Source: Colius striatus (lineage: Eukaryota > Chordata > Aves > Coliiformes > Coliidae). Taken from it: a DNA stretch of 64,000 bases. Both the position numbers and the translations under genes were made by a program. Shown one piece after another: positions 25,260 to 37,432 of the stretch. Each line of letters starts with the position of its first letter. The stretch's first letter is position 1. Location: the NCBI RefSeq assembly GCF_028858725.1, contig NC_084762.1, positions 34,687,298 through 34,751,297 on the forward strand, read 5' to 3'. The notes below the pieces were generated by a model. That model was not told where the DNA came from. It did not search any database and was given only the letters and a program-made list of their open reading frames with translations.

Positions 25260-25402
25260 TACAGAATCTTAAGGATTAGAAAGGACCTTGAAAGATCATC
25301 TAGTCCAACCCCCCTACCAGAGCAGGACCACCAAGAGTAGGTCATACAGGAACTCATCCAGGTGGGTTTTCAGTGTTTCCAGAGAAGGAGGCTCAACAAC
25401 CC
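25260..25402 (-). mobile_element. CR1 LINE 3' end, 5'-truncated, antisense to gene
   Basis: The plus strand shows the antisense CR1 tail: 'gaaaggaccttgaaagatc' and 'atctagtccaacccccct' near 25280-25316. These are followed by 'aggaactcatccaggtggg' at about 25348 and 'ggaggctcaacaaccc' at about 25387-25402, where homology stops abruptly. Only about 140 bp of the 3' end is present, with no coding part. Low divergence suggests a fairly recent insertion. Confidence 0.88.
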
Positions 25403-25489
25403 ATTGAAATGATACAAAAAGACCCATCAGGTTGTAAATTATTTGAGAAACGGAGATTAAATTGACTTGAAGAGCCTTGTATGAAGCAC

Positions 25490-25780
25490 CTACTCTGTCT
25501 GCTGTTGAGAATTGGATGTCTCAGATTGTTGTCCGATGTAGTCACCAAGCTGATCAGAAGGCTTCTTAAAGTCAGTATCAGTCCAAACAAAGTGTGTTAT
25601 GCTGCCAATCTCAATCCCAGAGCTGTGGGGATCAGAAGTGGACTTTGTGTGTGACTTTTCTTGAGGAGAGATGCCCACGAACTTGCAGAAGAGCTTGTTA
25701 AGCAACACTCTACCATGCATTGTTTCGGATGAAGGTGAGCTCCATCTCTTCCTCACAGCGTTCAGGCCTGCATTTTGCAT
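25490..25780 (-). pseudogene. unrecognised minus-strand open frame, possible gene relic or retropseudogene
   Basis: There is an open frame of 96 codons from an ATG at 25778-25780 to a stop at 25490-25492. Its composition is unlike the Phe/Leu/Ile-rich chance frames elsewhere in the window: it is hydrophilic, with Ser, Thr, Gln, Asp and Lys well represented. It has no signal peptide or membrane segment. Examples are KSHTKSTSDPHSSGIEIGS in the middle and QQSETSNSQQQTE at the end. The frame stays open for several codons upstream of the ATG, so this may be the C-terminal part of something larger. It begins 88 bp from a CR1 3' end and is followed on the plus side by a TA microsatellite. I do not recognise a family. 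It could be a fragment of a processed pseudogene, an exon of an antisense gene or plain chance; no splice-site or poly(A) evidence decides. Confidence 0.2.
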
Positions 25781-25823
25781 TCCAAGGAACAGGCTGCAAA
25801 GGTAGATGCTGTCTGGCAGGAAT

Positions 25824-25848
25824 TATATATATATATATATATATATAT
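25824..25848. repeat. (TA)n microsatellite
   Basis: About 12.5 uninterrupted TA units. It is likely to vary in length between individuals. Confidence 0.97.
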
Positions 25849-26479
25849 CTTTGTGCAGAGGTGCAGTTTTCCTGTACTTCATACTGATTGCTTACAGGAT
25901 AAAATGGATGAACAGGGGTTCATTAATGAACTCAGAGTAGGGAATAAAGTCTGTCTGTCAAGTATTCTATACTCCAGTGAAATCCAGCTGGCTAAAAGCT
26001 AGCACATTTCAGTTTTCTGTCCCTTTCCGGGCTATCACTGTTCTTGTGATTTCATTTTGTTTGGGGTTTTGATTATTTTATTTTCTTTTGAAGTCATTTA
26101 TCAGTATATGAACAGATTCTCCTCTGCCCCTACCCTGCAACGCTTCAGGTACACTATCTGGAAATGTGGATTGGAATATCCTTCAGCAAAAGGAGTCATC
26201 TGTGTCACTTGAGGCTGTTCTGTCATGGCAAGAAACATGACATTTATGTAGTCTCTGATATATGATAGTCAGACTCTTGCTTTCTATCTTGAACTTAGCT
26301 GCGTTTTTTGTTCCACTCTGGTTTTTCCAGGGCCTTATTTTTCTAATGTTTTAGAAACACTTTGACTTTCAGCTTAGATTTAGACGTGGACAGCATGCAT
26401 TTTCTTCTAACACTTACTTAGCTTTGCTTTACTTAGGCTTGACCTGTCATGAGCTTTTAGTCTTATCCCTGTATAATAG

Positions 26480-26800
26480 GCTCCTATCTTCACATCTGTT
26501 GTAGTAAAAAATTCATGTGGTTAAGTATGGCTGACCAGAACTGTACCTTGTATTCAGCTGAGGTGATGTTAGTGGCTTCTGTGATGACATTTATTCTTCC
26601 TTATCTTGGCTGGAAATATCCCCTCATGATACAACGTAGGTCTATTCGTCTCTTTTTTTTTTTTTTTTTTTTAAATTTTCCCCTGCCGGATCATGTTGGT
26701 GACTCACAGTTATCCTGTGATCGAGTCAGACTGATCTTTCCCCTCAGTGTCTTCTGAAACAATCCCTGGTTCCCACATCCTGTGTGAGTATGCTAATCAC
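26480..26800 (-). mobile_element. old CR1-type LINE relic, antisense to gene
   Basis: The plus strand reads as diverged antisense CR1 coding sequence: 'gctgaccagaactgtacctt' near 26530, 'tggaaatatcccctcatgat' with 'acaacgtagg' near 26611-26640, and 'cacagttatcctgtgatcga' near 26705. A 20-T run at 26653-26672 has expanded inside the relic and interrupts any frame. The edges are uncertain. Confidence 0.6.
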
Positions 26801-26999
26801 AAGCTTATTATCTAATAGTATGGGTGGCCTCCTGCTATAGCTGTTTAAAAAGAGACGGGGAGGAGGAGTATTACTGTGGTTTCCATTCTGTCTTGTGATA
26901 AGCCTGAGCCTGACAGTTAGCATTTTCTGTCTCTGAGAGAGTCTGCTGACTTAAGACCTAGGATGGCAGCAAAATAATCTCATTGTGTATTGGTGGTGG

Positions 27000-29900
27000 T
27001 CTGATGTAAAATCATGTGAAGCTGCTTGGCCATATCATCATGGCAGGAGTGTTATTTTGTGTGACTGATGACAGAACCTGAAGCCCAGGAAGCACTTGTA
27101 AAGTGAGAAAGGAGGTATCTGTTATGATTACAAACCCCAGCATTATTTAGTAGCTGAGAACAGGTTTTCGGAATTAAAACTCTGGATTTGAGCTTCTAAC
27201 ATTTGTCTAAGTTTGTCAAGTGGGCTGTAAGTAATTTTTCACATATTACCCTTACCTCTGCCTTTGTTCTATGTCTGCAATGTGGAAGAAAGGTTTACCT
27301 CCTACTCTTGTGTCTTGTGTACTTTCATGTTGCAAGATCTTTAGGGAAACAACTTTCCTGCTGTCTTCACATATTGTCTGTAATGAGACCCCCTCTTCTT
27401 TAAAGGCTATGGACTTGTTGTAGCTTAGTGCTGGCATATGAAACATTGTTTTCTTTTAAAAACATCTCAGTAACAATAAAAGTAAAATAGTTTGTCTCCA
27501 TGTTCGAGAACAAGATATTCTTATGATGGATGCTTACTTAACTTTAATTCACAGAGTGTATTTGAGGTGTATTTTGGCAATCATCACTGAAAGTGAATAC
27601 ACTGCTAGTCTCCTTATTGAAAAACATGTTTTCTTACTCCATTATTTTGACATGTTGCCAGATTTTTGATGTGGGTTTGTTTTTTGGGTTTTTTTTCTGT
27701 ACACTGAATTTGAGAGACATGGTGAACTGCATTGAAAACTATACTGAAGAAACAAGTGTTTGGCCAGATTCTTTTGTCTTCCTTTTAACATAAAATAAAT
27801 AGTCTGATTTTAATGAAAGGAAATAGTCTTAATGAAAGGAGATAATTGTCTTGTGCACATTTTGTATATTGTCATGTTCAAATAGAACATTTTCTTGAGG
27901 TCTGTCATTGTTTTCTTTAATAGTAATTTAGTAGTGACTGTTTCTGCACTGTCTTTGTACACAGCCTAGACAAAGGTTGTAAAAGCAATGTTAGCCCATA
28001 AAATTTAAGATTTAGATAAAATGAGGCAACATTTGAGTACAAGGCATAAGTACTTGAAAGCATATTTGAAGACAGGTGCAATAATTATATCAGGGGAATG
28101 TGTAAGACTTAAGTAGTTTCTCATGCAGATTTCAGTGCCAGGATTGCTGCTGTTACTCATTAATTATTAAAAAATTCCAAGTGCAACCACTCACATCTTA
28201 GTCACTCTAACCTGCTGGGCCCTGTGACTAAAAGCCCCAAATGCCTGGGCTAAAATACTATTGGAAAAGGAGATAAATATAAATGTATTTCTTTCTCAGA
28301 TATACAATTATCCTTAGCAAAAAATAGTGTTGCTTCCTCTGGTTTGCCCTCCCTTTGGAACATGGTATTATATTGGCAGAGAAAATCCCAGATTGGTGTC
28401 ATAGTATCTGTATTTGCAGGTAGGCATTCATGAGCACTGAAAAATTGCTTCTCTACAGCTGCAGGACTGCAGATAATGATAATCTGTTAGGAGGCTGTCA
28501 TATGAACCTTGAACCTTGTTACATGTTAAGCACACTCGCAAATGAAAATATTGAGGTCTCCATGAAATTACTTAAAAAGATACTTTTGGAACATAATCTT
28601 ATTTCCCTCAGGAAATCAAGCTGCTAAAAGAGAAGGCAAAAAGAAGTGAGAAAAATAATACACAAAAAGTGAGAAATATAAGCATATATTTAAGGGTGCT
28701 GCTTTTCTGTCAGAAAAGAAAGATTGGGTTTTGTGCCTTTTTGGCAGTGTACTTTTGGGAAGGGAGGAACATGATTTTACAGCCAAGAGGGAATCAACTT
28801 GGAGTATGCTGAAAGTTGGACCCTTTCGTAACATCAGTATTTATGCCAAGTGTAACAGAGGAGCATTCTCATGAAACCAATCTCTTCGTTGATATGTTTA
28901 CAATATAGATAGACTATATATTAAGTCAGAATAGAGGGAGAAAAAGGTTGGGCAAAGAAGAAAGCTTTTTCCTCTTTTAGTTTAATAGGATGTAGTGGTT
29001 CATTGTTTTCTCACAGCAAAGTTAACGGTGTCTGGAGAGGGTGAATCATCTTCATGTCCCATCTGTCAGTCTGCTGAGTATGAGAAGAGCCAGCATATAG
29101 TGCCTTTGCTTCATGTGCATTTAGAACTGCAGCTGTGCATTTTGTCATTAGTCTCCACAGTGTGTTAATCAAGCACTGATCATCAAAGTGACAGTTCACT
29201 GGGAAGATTAGGTGACCTACCTCACCTTGAAAGGGAGAATATACCATTGACCATTTGGAGAGGACTTATTTTTCTAAGCAGAGAAGGAAAAAATGTGAGT
29301 TTTCAAATGTATCTTGGCTTTATTTTATTTTTTTTAAATGTTTATGCTTTTATTGTAGATTCTCATGTTTTTTTTTCATTTTCGTGTGAAAACAGATGTT
29401 AAATCTAGTCTGATTTCAGAGCACTTTAATCTCAGGAAATGGGAGTTTCCAATTAGCAAATAATGATCCTTGGTCAGTATACTTTTGTGATTGCTCTGTG
29501 CTTTTCCCCTCTGATATTGGTGAGATTATTGCTTTGACCTGAAATTCTCAGTTATTTTAGCTTAAATTTCATTCTTTTTCTTTTTCCTTGTTAATACCAA
29601 ATTTATGTTATATATTTTATGTACTGGTTTATCTTTTTAAAAAGTGTTTTAGCATTTAAGACAGCTGTGTAACTTTTAGTTGTTGACTGCTTGAGGACAA
29701 GAGGTGAATTCCACAGCTGTGGAGGTGTACTCCTAAAGGAAATAGAGTACCTGGAAGTTGTGATAGAGGAAAGTGGGAGTCTACTGCATATCTGTACAAT
29801 ATACAGAAAGAGGTTATAATGCGTCTCTGTTCTTTGCCATTCTCTCTGTATCTTTCTCCTCTTTTCCCCTTTTCCTTTTCCTTTTTTTTATTCTACTGCA

Positions 29901-32900
29901 TTGTCAAATTATTTTGTCACTGGAGCACACAGGTGCTGAGGAAAAAAATCTCCAACGATTATGTCTGATCCTTTTCAGAGGGCTTGTGACATTTGGTCCT
30001 TGCTCTGAGATTTTGTATCCAGACCTAAACAATTGTCCATTATGAAAAAAGACAAAAAAGGAAAAAATTCCAAAAGAGCCCATTTGGTTGTGGGGTTGTG
30101 TGTAAAAGACAGTATGTAACAAATTACATGAACCTGTTGTTATTAGTGACCGAGATAAAAATAGACAAATCAGTCTTCCCTTGTTTTTGTAAAGATTCAA
30201 GGGATGTATATCTTAGTCATGTATGTGGTCCTCTCTGTTTCCTAGACTGGGAATAGCTATGAGGCACAAGCATCTCAGCAAAAGCATGGAGGACATACAA
30301 GAAAATCTGCATTTTAAGCCCCTCAGGTATAGGCACTGTGGTAGAAGTACAGCAGGCAGAAGGAATGGTGTGCTTGGATGTGCTGAGGGCATCTGTTCCT
30401 TGACCTGGGTCTTTAGGTTGGTATCTAGTTTCCCCGCGAAATGCCCTGGCTTCTCCTGTAAAGTGGAATTGACTAAGGAAATTTTTTTATGATCCTGCTG
30501 ATGGAATGAAATAGAGTTCACAGGGCTCCACTAATCTTAGTGTTTTGAAGACAAACAGTGAACATGTGGCAAATGCCATTTGATTCTAATCATTGGTGAT
30601 TTGTGTTGAAGGAAGTGTAGATATCAGTGTGTCCTAAGTTAAAGGATAATTTTTCTGTTAATGAAGCAAAATAGAAGAGCCATGTTGAGACATTTGTTTA
30701 AAAATTCTCTATTTTCTTTTGTTTGATGGGTGGGATGAAGCTGATAGTGTTCCAGCATGGAGAGCAGAGCTATAGAAAATAAATCTGTGTGGTTTAGAAA
30801 TTTCATTATAACTTTTTACAGACTGTTGTCTGTAATCAAGTTTGGACTATCCTTAGTTATGCTGAGGTGAGATTCCTGAAAGTCTCTTGCTTTTACAGAA
30901 AATAATATGCAATATCCTTCTTGTTGGCAATAGATAGAGGAAAATTGTAATCAAAACAGTCAGAAAAGATCTTAAGATCTTAAAGATCTCTGCTGTGCAA
31001 TTTTAGGAAATGACTTGCAACAGCATTCTTTCCCAGAATATATTCTGTGTCAGCGTTATTGCCTTTCTCCTATCTCATACTGTTTGCACAAAATTGTAGT
31101 GAAAATTATTTTTGCTGCTCTTTGCAGTGATTTATGAGGTATATGGAAATTGTCAAGAAGCTATGCTAGCACAGAAGAATACTTTCTCAGATAAACAGAA
31201 CCTGGCCTGTCTCTCAGATGAGTGGTTTTCTAGGATCCTTGCTAAGGTGCATGCAGTTTTCCATAAACACAGAAATTGCAGTAATGTCTCAATAGGCCAG
31301 GAAGGGCAGGACACTTGATCTACAAGGCACTGTACAAGCATGATTAAATACACTTATTTGTGCTAAGTTCGTGGTGACTTCTCTGATTTAAATATAATGG
31401 TTGCCACTGGATTTTGATTTTGATCGTTCATGATGGATATGTGCCTGGAATAATAGATTTTTCTTTCATAAAGGGTTTCTCATAGAAGTATTTCACTTTT
31501 GACTTCCACAATGATAAGGTTTGATGTAGCAAGCAATGCACACTTTCATGGGTGATGAAAAAATAAATCTGCATTAAATGACAATGACACTTGTAAGACC
31601 CTATATTTATGAAATAATTTAACACTAGAATTGAGGTCAGATTTCCTACGATGAAGTTTGCCCATGAGGCCAATTCCTTTTGTTATGTGGTTGCTCGTGC
31701 TTGTCTCTGAGGCATCTGACTCTGGCTGCTGATGGAATGAGTTGTGGGACACTTACTTGTGTCCACCAGAGGTTTGCTTTCTTGGTACAATGAAGTACTA
31801 GGTTACCACCATGAGATAATTCTGGCGAAACAGAGGAGGCATGCCCAATGTTTTGAAAGAAGGCTGAAGTGAAGAGCTTCCTTCCAACGACGTATATCAC
31901 ACTGAGAGCAAAAAAAACCTCCAAAGATTTCCATCTAGCCAGCACTGGGCAGTGCTACATTTCCATCTAGCCATCCAGCCAGGGCTGGGCAGTGTGTCAA
32001 CTGGCTTCCTAGGAACCTACATAACCTGGACTTGACACTAGAAAAAAAAAGTCTTTTATGTGTCATTTTGCTGGGTAAGTTTGTAGTTAAGAGCCTACAT
32101 TAGAGGGCTACTGAAATTAGAGAGAACTTGCACAAGTAGTTACATTATTTATATTGTCTAAGAAGATCTGGATGTAGTAGGAAAATGTATTATTTACTTG
32201 GATAAGAGAAGCCATTAATTTAGCAGGAAGTTTTAAGTAAATTCCTCAAATATTTTTAGATACTAAGGTTACCTTTCCCGTTTGTGAGTAAGGCTAGGAG
32301 CACTTGCTAAACGTATCTAGCATTGCAGCTCTGCACTATTATCTGTGGTGAATACATATTCCTATACAAGGTAATAATTACATTCTTATACTTGTAAATA
32401 TGTAAGTAGTTGCATACCTTTATTATGTGTAGTTCTGTTGAGTCATGTTTAAGCGTGTGGGAAGAGGTAAGACTGAAACCTTATTTTATTTAATTAAATT
32501 ACTCTTCAGGGATCGTATTTATCAATTCATTTGCAGCTTCTAGTGATTTACATTTGGTAGTTTATGTATTTTGATACAAAGTAACCATTAATGTTCAATA
32601 GAGATGCTCCAGATGCATCAGCTTATAGCCTTTTGTAACTCTGAATTGCAGTTGATGAGCTGTCACTGTAAACTAGCTCCCGGGCTGAATTCTATCATTT
32701 ATATTTAGCATATAGAAAAATTATAGTGTTCAATGAGACATTACAGGGGAAGGACACTCTTTAGAAGATTACAAGAGGGAAACTTTTCTTGGGCTCCCAT
32801 GAGTAAGAAAGAAAACTCTATTTTGCAGTTAAAACAGTGTAACTGGCAGAAAGTAATGTTGTTGCATCTCTTGGTAGGTTCAACAAGTTTAGAGAAGCAT

Positions 32901-35900
32901 TGTTCTGCCTTTCAGTGAAAATTATAAATCATAATTTAAACTTATTTACAGGACACTGTGTATGTATAGGAAGATGATTAGAACCTTTATTTAAAAAAAT
33001 CAAACAAATATTCATTTCATTTCAACAGGCAGACCAGAATGGGCTAAAAAAATATGATGGAATGATACATGTTTCTAAACCCGTATTTTTAGTGAACTGT
33101 TCAGATGAAGTGAAATGTCCAAGCATTCATGTATTTTTATAGGTATATGATGTATAGGACTGAATTTTTCCATCCCTTTTTGTATTTGTTCAGCTTTTAT
33201 TTTTATTTTGTGTTTGGCAGACAGCGAGGAGAAGTTTCCTCCCTTGGGTAAGGCAGTGGCTTTTTTGTAGTTGTTGCTAGTTGGAGTATGGCTTCCTATT
33301 GTGAAGAAAGTGGGAAAGGAGCTTGGTCTGGGCTTCCCTCGGGTTACCTGGTAGACTGACTCTGTAAGAAAGCAAATTGATGGGAGGAAACTATTTTATT
33401 TCCCTAAGCAAAATCCCTGGACTGTTTTTGAAATCACTTGAAGCAGGTTGGGTAGCTGGAGTTATTTCTGTATCAGTCATTGATTGGGAAGTGCTTGGGT
33501 CTTGGCAGCAAAGATGGTTCAGCTCGGTACGTGGTTGTGGCATAGTGCTGAGGCAGCTGGGCAACTCTGGCAGCGGTTCAGTTCCTCCCGTAATTCCCTC
33601 ACTTCACCAGAAAGAACTGTTACATTGGCTGAAATGTTTTCAACTTTTAGTCCTGTTAAATCAGTTTGCTTGCATGGCCTGTTATTTCCTGAGCCTCTCA
33701 GGTGGTTTTAATGTGCTGGGACCCACACGTTTGGTGGGGAGTTTGATAGGGGAACTGGTTCTCTGATTGCTGTAGACCTGCATAGTGTCCCCTCTCATTT
33801 GATGACTCAAGCTCACACGCAAAGTCTTCTGTCTCACAGGATTTATGAAACTTGCTGTGTTTCACTAGGAAAGTTTCAGACAAATGCTGTTGTTGCGGTC
33901 ATAAGCTTGATTTTGTGCCTGCTTTGGCAGCTTATTGTTAGATGTCATTCACGTTGAATTCAGAGAAGGTTATTGTATTTCTACAGTACTTCTGGTTCTG
34001 CATTGTCTTGATGCTTCTTGACTGTTCTTGTGGCTGTTTCAGTGCTAAAACAAGGATTCCTCTGAAAAGAAAAAAGGAATTATGATCTGTTGATATTTGT
34101 TAATAAGTGCTAGAAACTGCTTCTTCATTTCATACAGAGCTACTTCATCTGGCAACCTGTATGTTATGAAACTGCCAAAAACCAAAATACAGATCTTTTA
34201 CCAGCTTAAATTTTTTGAAAAGTTGGCTGCAAGTTCCTACAAAGATTGTACAATGAGTAATGCCATTGAAGTCAGTGATTCAACTTATTGCGTAAAGGTT
34301 AGTGCAGATAGAAACTGTACATTGTAGTCTGCTTGTGATAGTATGAACCAAAATCGGTATTGAAGTTGTAACACTTCAGGACGTACTTGCCTCTTGAAGT
34401 GAAAATGACCCATGTGTTCATTTTTTAATCAAGTAAGGCATATACTTGCTTGAGGCTAAAGTGAAAAATGAGGTCTGCGAATGATGGTAATGTTTACAGG
34501 CTTGTGTGTTTGTGTGTTTTTGCTTCCTAATCAAATACTTACAGAAAAGTTGGTTCTACACATTTCCTTTCCTAATGTGTGTCAGATTTATTGGAAACCT
34601 TATTTTTCCCAAAGGATTACTTGCAGTTTCCTTGCATGATTTCTGTAACTTTTAGGATAATCTTACTACCTGTCTGGTTTGTTTTGTCCCTTTGGTTAAA
34701 AAGTAACTTTATGTAAGAAATTTATAGCAGGCACCTATAGCTAACTGATCTTGAGTTTAAACGTCTGTGGTCATTTATGCATGAAAAAGGTGAAGTAAAA
34801 TCTAGTTATGGAAGTTTCTGGGTTTGAAGTGAGAATAAGAAAGGATTGATCACGTGAATTTAGACTACATGCTGTTCCTTTCTGACATTCAAAACAGTGA
34901 AGGAAACAGAAGTGCAAATTGACAGGTTTAGTCAATGCTGTTAGTTTTCATCTTTTAAGCGTGTTCCTGTGGAGAAACACAATACTTTGCACAGGTGGAG
35001 GTATACTCTGAGACCACACTCCTAAACTTTGAATAGCATTATGCATTTTCATTTTTCCAAGTGTTTTTTTTTTTCTTTTTTATTCCCTTCCATGTGTAAT
35101 TTTTAGTGTCTTGCCAAAGGAATTATGTGCACAGGAATCAGGAATATGTTGATCAGCCATTGCACTATTTTCTCAGTGTTCATTTTGTTTGCTTGCTCTG
35201 TGCAGACTTGTGAGTAGAAAACTGGCCTTACTATTTTCAAGTATCTGTGGTGTGGCAGCGTGGAAGTTTTATTGCTTTTCTTTTCCCTGGCCAACAAATA
35301 ATTTAAAAATACATATTTGACTTAGTTTCAAAGCATAGCTCCTCTGCATCTGTTACCTTTTCCACCTTGGTACTGCAGATGTGGGACTGTGCTACGGTAG
35401 GTGTTTCTTGGGTTCAGACACTTGGGAGACTAAGGGGAGGCAGGAGGTGACTGGTCAGAGTTCTGGTTTGCAAGTGTTACATTGGCTTCATAATCCGATT
35501 GCTTAAACAAATGTGTATTACAGATCAAGTTTGATAGTTAGTCTTTTGATAAATGGCTGGAAGAGTAAACTCTGAACATTATGCCTTTGTATTCTACTCT
35601 AGACATTTCTTATAGTTCTGTATTCTGCTCTTTTTCTTATCTTGCAAAGCAGGTGATGATAAGTGAACTGCTGCTTGTAATTTGTAGATGAAAGGCCAGT
35701 TTGAGATAGTTTGGCTCTGAAACCCAGTATATATTAATTTATTTGTATTTTTCCTTGAAAATGTTCACAGTCTCACAAAAGTCTGGTTGTGCTGATTTCA
35801 CAATTGGAAAGGGTAGGGGTTTATTTTTTATGCAATAGATAGTACTGTTAAAAATATACTTCAAATTTACCAAAAACTCTACCATGGGTACATGCACTGT

Positions 35901-37300
35901 TTGGATGTTTTCTTGATACTTTTCCTTTGCGAGACTCTAAAAGTGGGTATTTTTGAAGGATTTTTTAAATTGGATACAGTGATATGTAGCATTTTGTTTT
36001 TTAGAGTTAATGGAATTCACTGAACAGTCATGAGCACTGCAGACCCTCACTAATTTGAAAATTTATCATCATGGGAGGGATATGTAACAGTCTGTTCCAA
36101 AGTTACGGTAGAGATAGAGGACAAAATTGATTTTGATATAGTACACCTTTCTGTGATGGAAACTTCGAAGTAACCAAAGTTACCACTCCTTTGGTATGCA
36201 AATCAATGTGTGTAGCTGGGGTTATAACTATATTTTTACGTTCTACATAACTGTAACTGGTTAATAGGCTGTTATTTCACACGTTTTCTATTCTAACAAA
36301 GGTCTGGTTGTCCTTTTCTCCCAAGCCTTTGTGTAAGATTATGCTTTAGTGAAATAACTCAGTTCTCCAACAGTGAGAGTGTTGTGCCAGGATTTCTGAT
36401 GCCAGGGTTTTATAGTATATACCTCTGTTTATTGCAGAGTAATGTTGTGTTACTATTAGCACCAGAAACCGAACTTTAATACTGAAAGTTCATTTCATAA
36501 TTCGGAGAGGAAAAAGTCCACTTGAAACTTCTTTGGCAATGTAGCTTTAAGTTTCATGAGTTTAAATGCTACCTTGCACTGCATTCAAATTTGCCAAAGA
36601 CAGCAGCTGCATGTAAGATCCTATACAAATACATTTTTCTGTGAGAAGAAATATATAGCATAAGCACAAGTGTACTGTAAAAGCTGAAATTTGAGTGTTG
36701 TGGTTTAATCTACATAAGTTCTGTTAAAGCTGAAATATTACAGGATGAGATAGAAAATAGCAAGAAAGAGTTGGCATTTCTTTCTTATGTGCTTGTCATG
36801 AAACTGTGGACTGTAAAGAACATAGCCATTCTCATCTCCACAGCAAATTGTTGACACTTTAGTATGGTGTTTTTGTTTTTTTTTTTTCTTTCAGTAATTG
36901 ATGTTCATATAATGGCCAATGTGAATGTGAAAGAACTTACTTGATCTTTTATGGAAGGCTGTAGTTATAGATCATTTTATACATATTACAATGTTTTGGT
37001 GTTATAAATGTAATAGTGAAAGATGAGGCTTCCACCTGATTTCTAATATAGTCTTGTTTTATGTGCAAATTTCACAATAAACTCTTTCTTTTACTTCCTT
37101 TGTTTATTAAGAAAGGGAGTTGTTGGTTTCATTTGGCTTGTTTGGTTTTTGTTTTTAGAAGAGGAAAGCTTTCTAGTATTGATTAGATCTGCAAAATTTT
37201 TTTGTTCCTTAGGATCATTAATAGATCTTACCTCTGATTGTAAAAATGATTCCTGCATAAGAACTATCTGTTTATTCTGTGTCAGATGAAAAATTAATTT
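27000..37300. other. intronic sequence without recognisable genes
   Basis: This is AT-rich sequence with scattered chance frames of up to 129 codons (33377-33766), none with family resemblance or splice context. Small local duplications occur at 27798-27840 and 31927-31994. A 22-bp stretch at 36717-36738 is repeated exactly at 17126-17147. I see no transposon copy that I can name. Confidence 0.4.
31927..31994. repeat. imperfect tandem duplication, two units
   Basis: The unit beginning ATTTCCATCTAGCCAG and ending CTGGGCAGTG occurs at 31927-31954 and again at 31959-31994. The second copy carries an 8-bp insertion (CATCCAGC). It is a local slippage-type duplication of unknown significance. Confidence 0.9.
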
Positions 37301-37340
37301 GTATTTCAATACAAATGTAGTACCTTTAAAAATGTTGGTT

Positions 37341-37357
37341 TGGTTTTATCTTTTCAG
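37341..37357 (+). other. MBP: 3' splice site of the golli coding exon
   Basis: A T-rich tract (tggttttatcttttcag) ends in CAG at 37355-37357, directly before the exon. It is a strong match to the acceptor consensus. Confidence 0.8.
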
Positions 37358-37381
37358 AATTCGAAGTTCTGGCCATCCATC

Positions 37382-37432
37382 ATGGGGAACCATGTAGGAA
37401 AACGAGAACATAACATTGACAAGTCAACCAAG
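37382..37432 (+). CDS. MBP: golli-MBP, first coding exon (start codon to phase-0 donor)
   Basis: This is the first coding exon of the golli form of myelin basic protein. Golli proteins are made from an upstream promoter of the MBP locus. In mammals they occur in neurons, oligodendrocyte precursors and T cells, where they bind the inner plasma membrane through N-terminal myristoylation and dampen store-operated calcium entry. The exon runs from 37358 after a good acceptor. It has a 24-nt untranslated leader, then an ATG with A at -3 and G at +4. It encodes MGNHVGKREHNIDKSTK and ends at AAG|GTAAGT (37432/37433), phase 0. The mammalian golli protein, from memory, begins MGNHAGKREL and its first coding exon also spans 17 residues, so sequence, length and phase all agree. 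Gly2 is retained for myristoylation. The remaining golli and classic MBP exons were not seen and should lie downstream of the window. The identification is by pattern recognition, not alignment. Confidence 0.87.

Larger units (their letters stand above)
11346..37357 (+). other. MBP: proposed first intron of golli-MBP
   Basis: If transcription starts in the CpG island and uses the donor at 11346, this 26-kb stretch is intron 1. It ends in a good pyrimidine tract and AG at 37357. It carries three CR1 pieces, all antisense to the gene, poly-T runs at 15026-15039, 16614-16633 and 26653-26672, and two non-repetitive homeodomain-site-rich stretches (about 15190-15560 and 22430-22760). Apart from the items listed separately I see no further exon. 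The 5' limit is an inference. Confidence 0.4.

Noticed and set aside
33377..33766. 129-codon plus-strand frame
   Set aside because: Hydrophobic chance-like translation, no homologous family recognised, and not bounded by exon signals.
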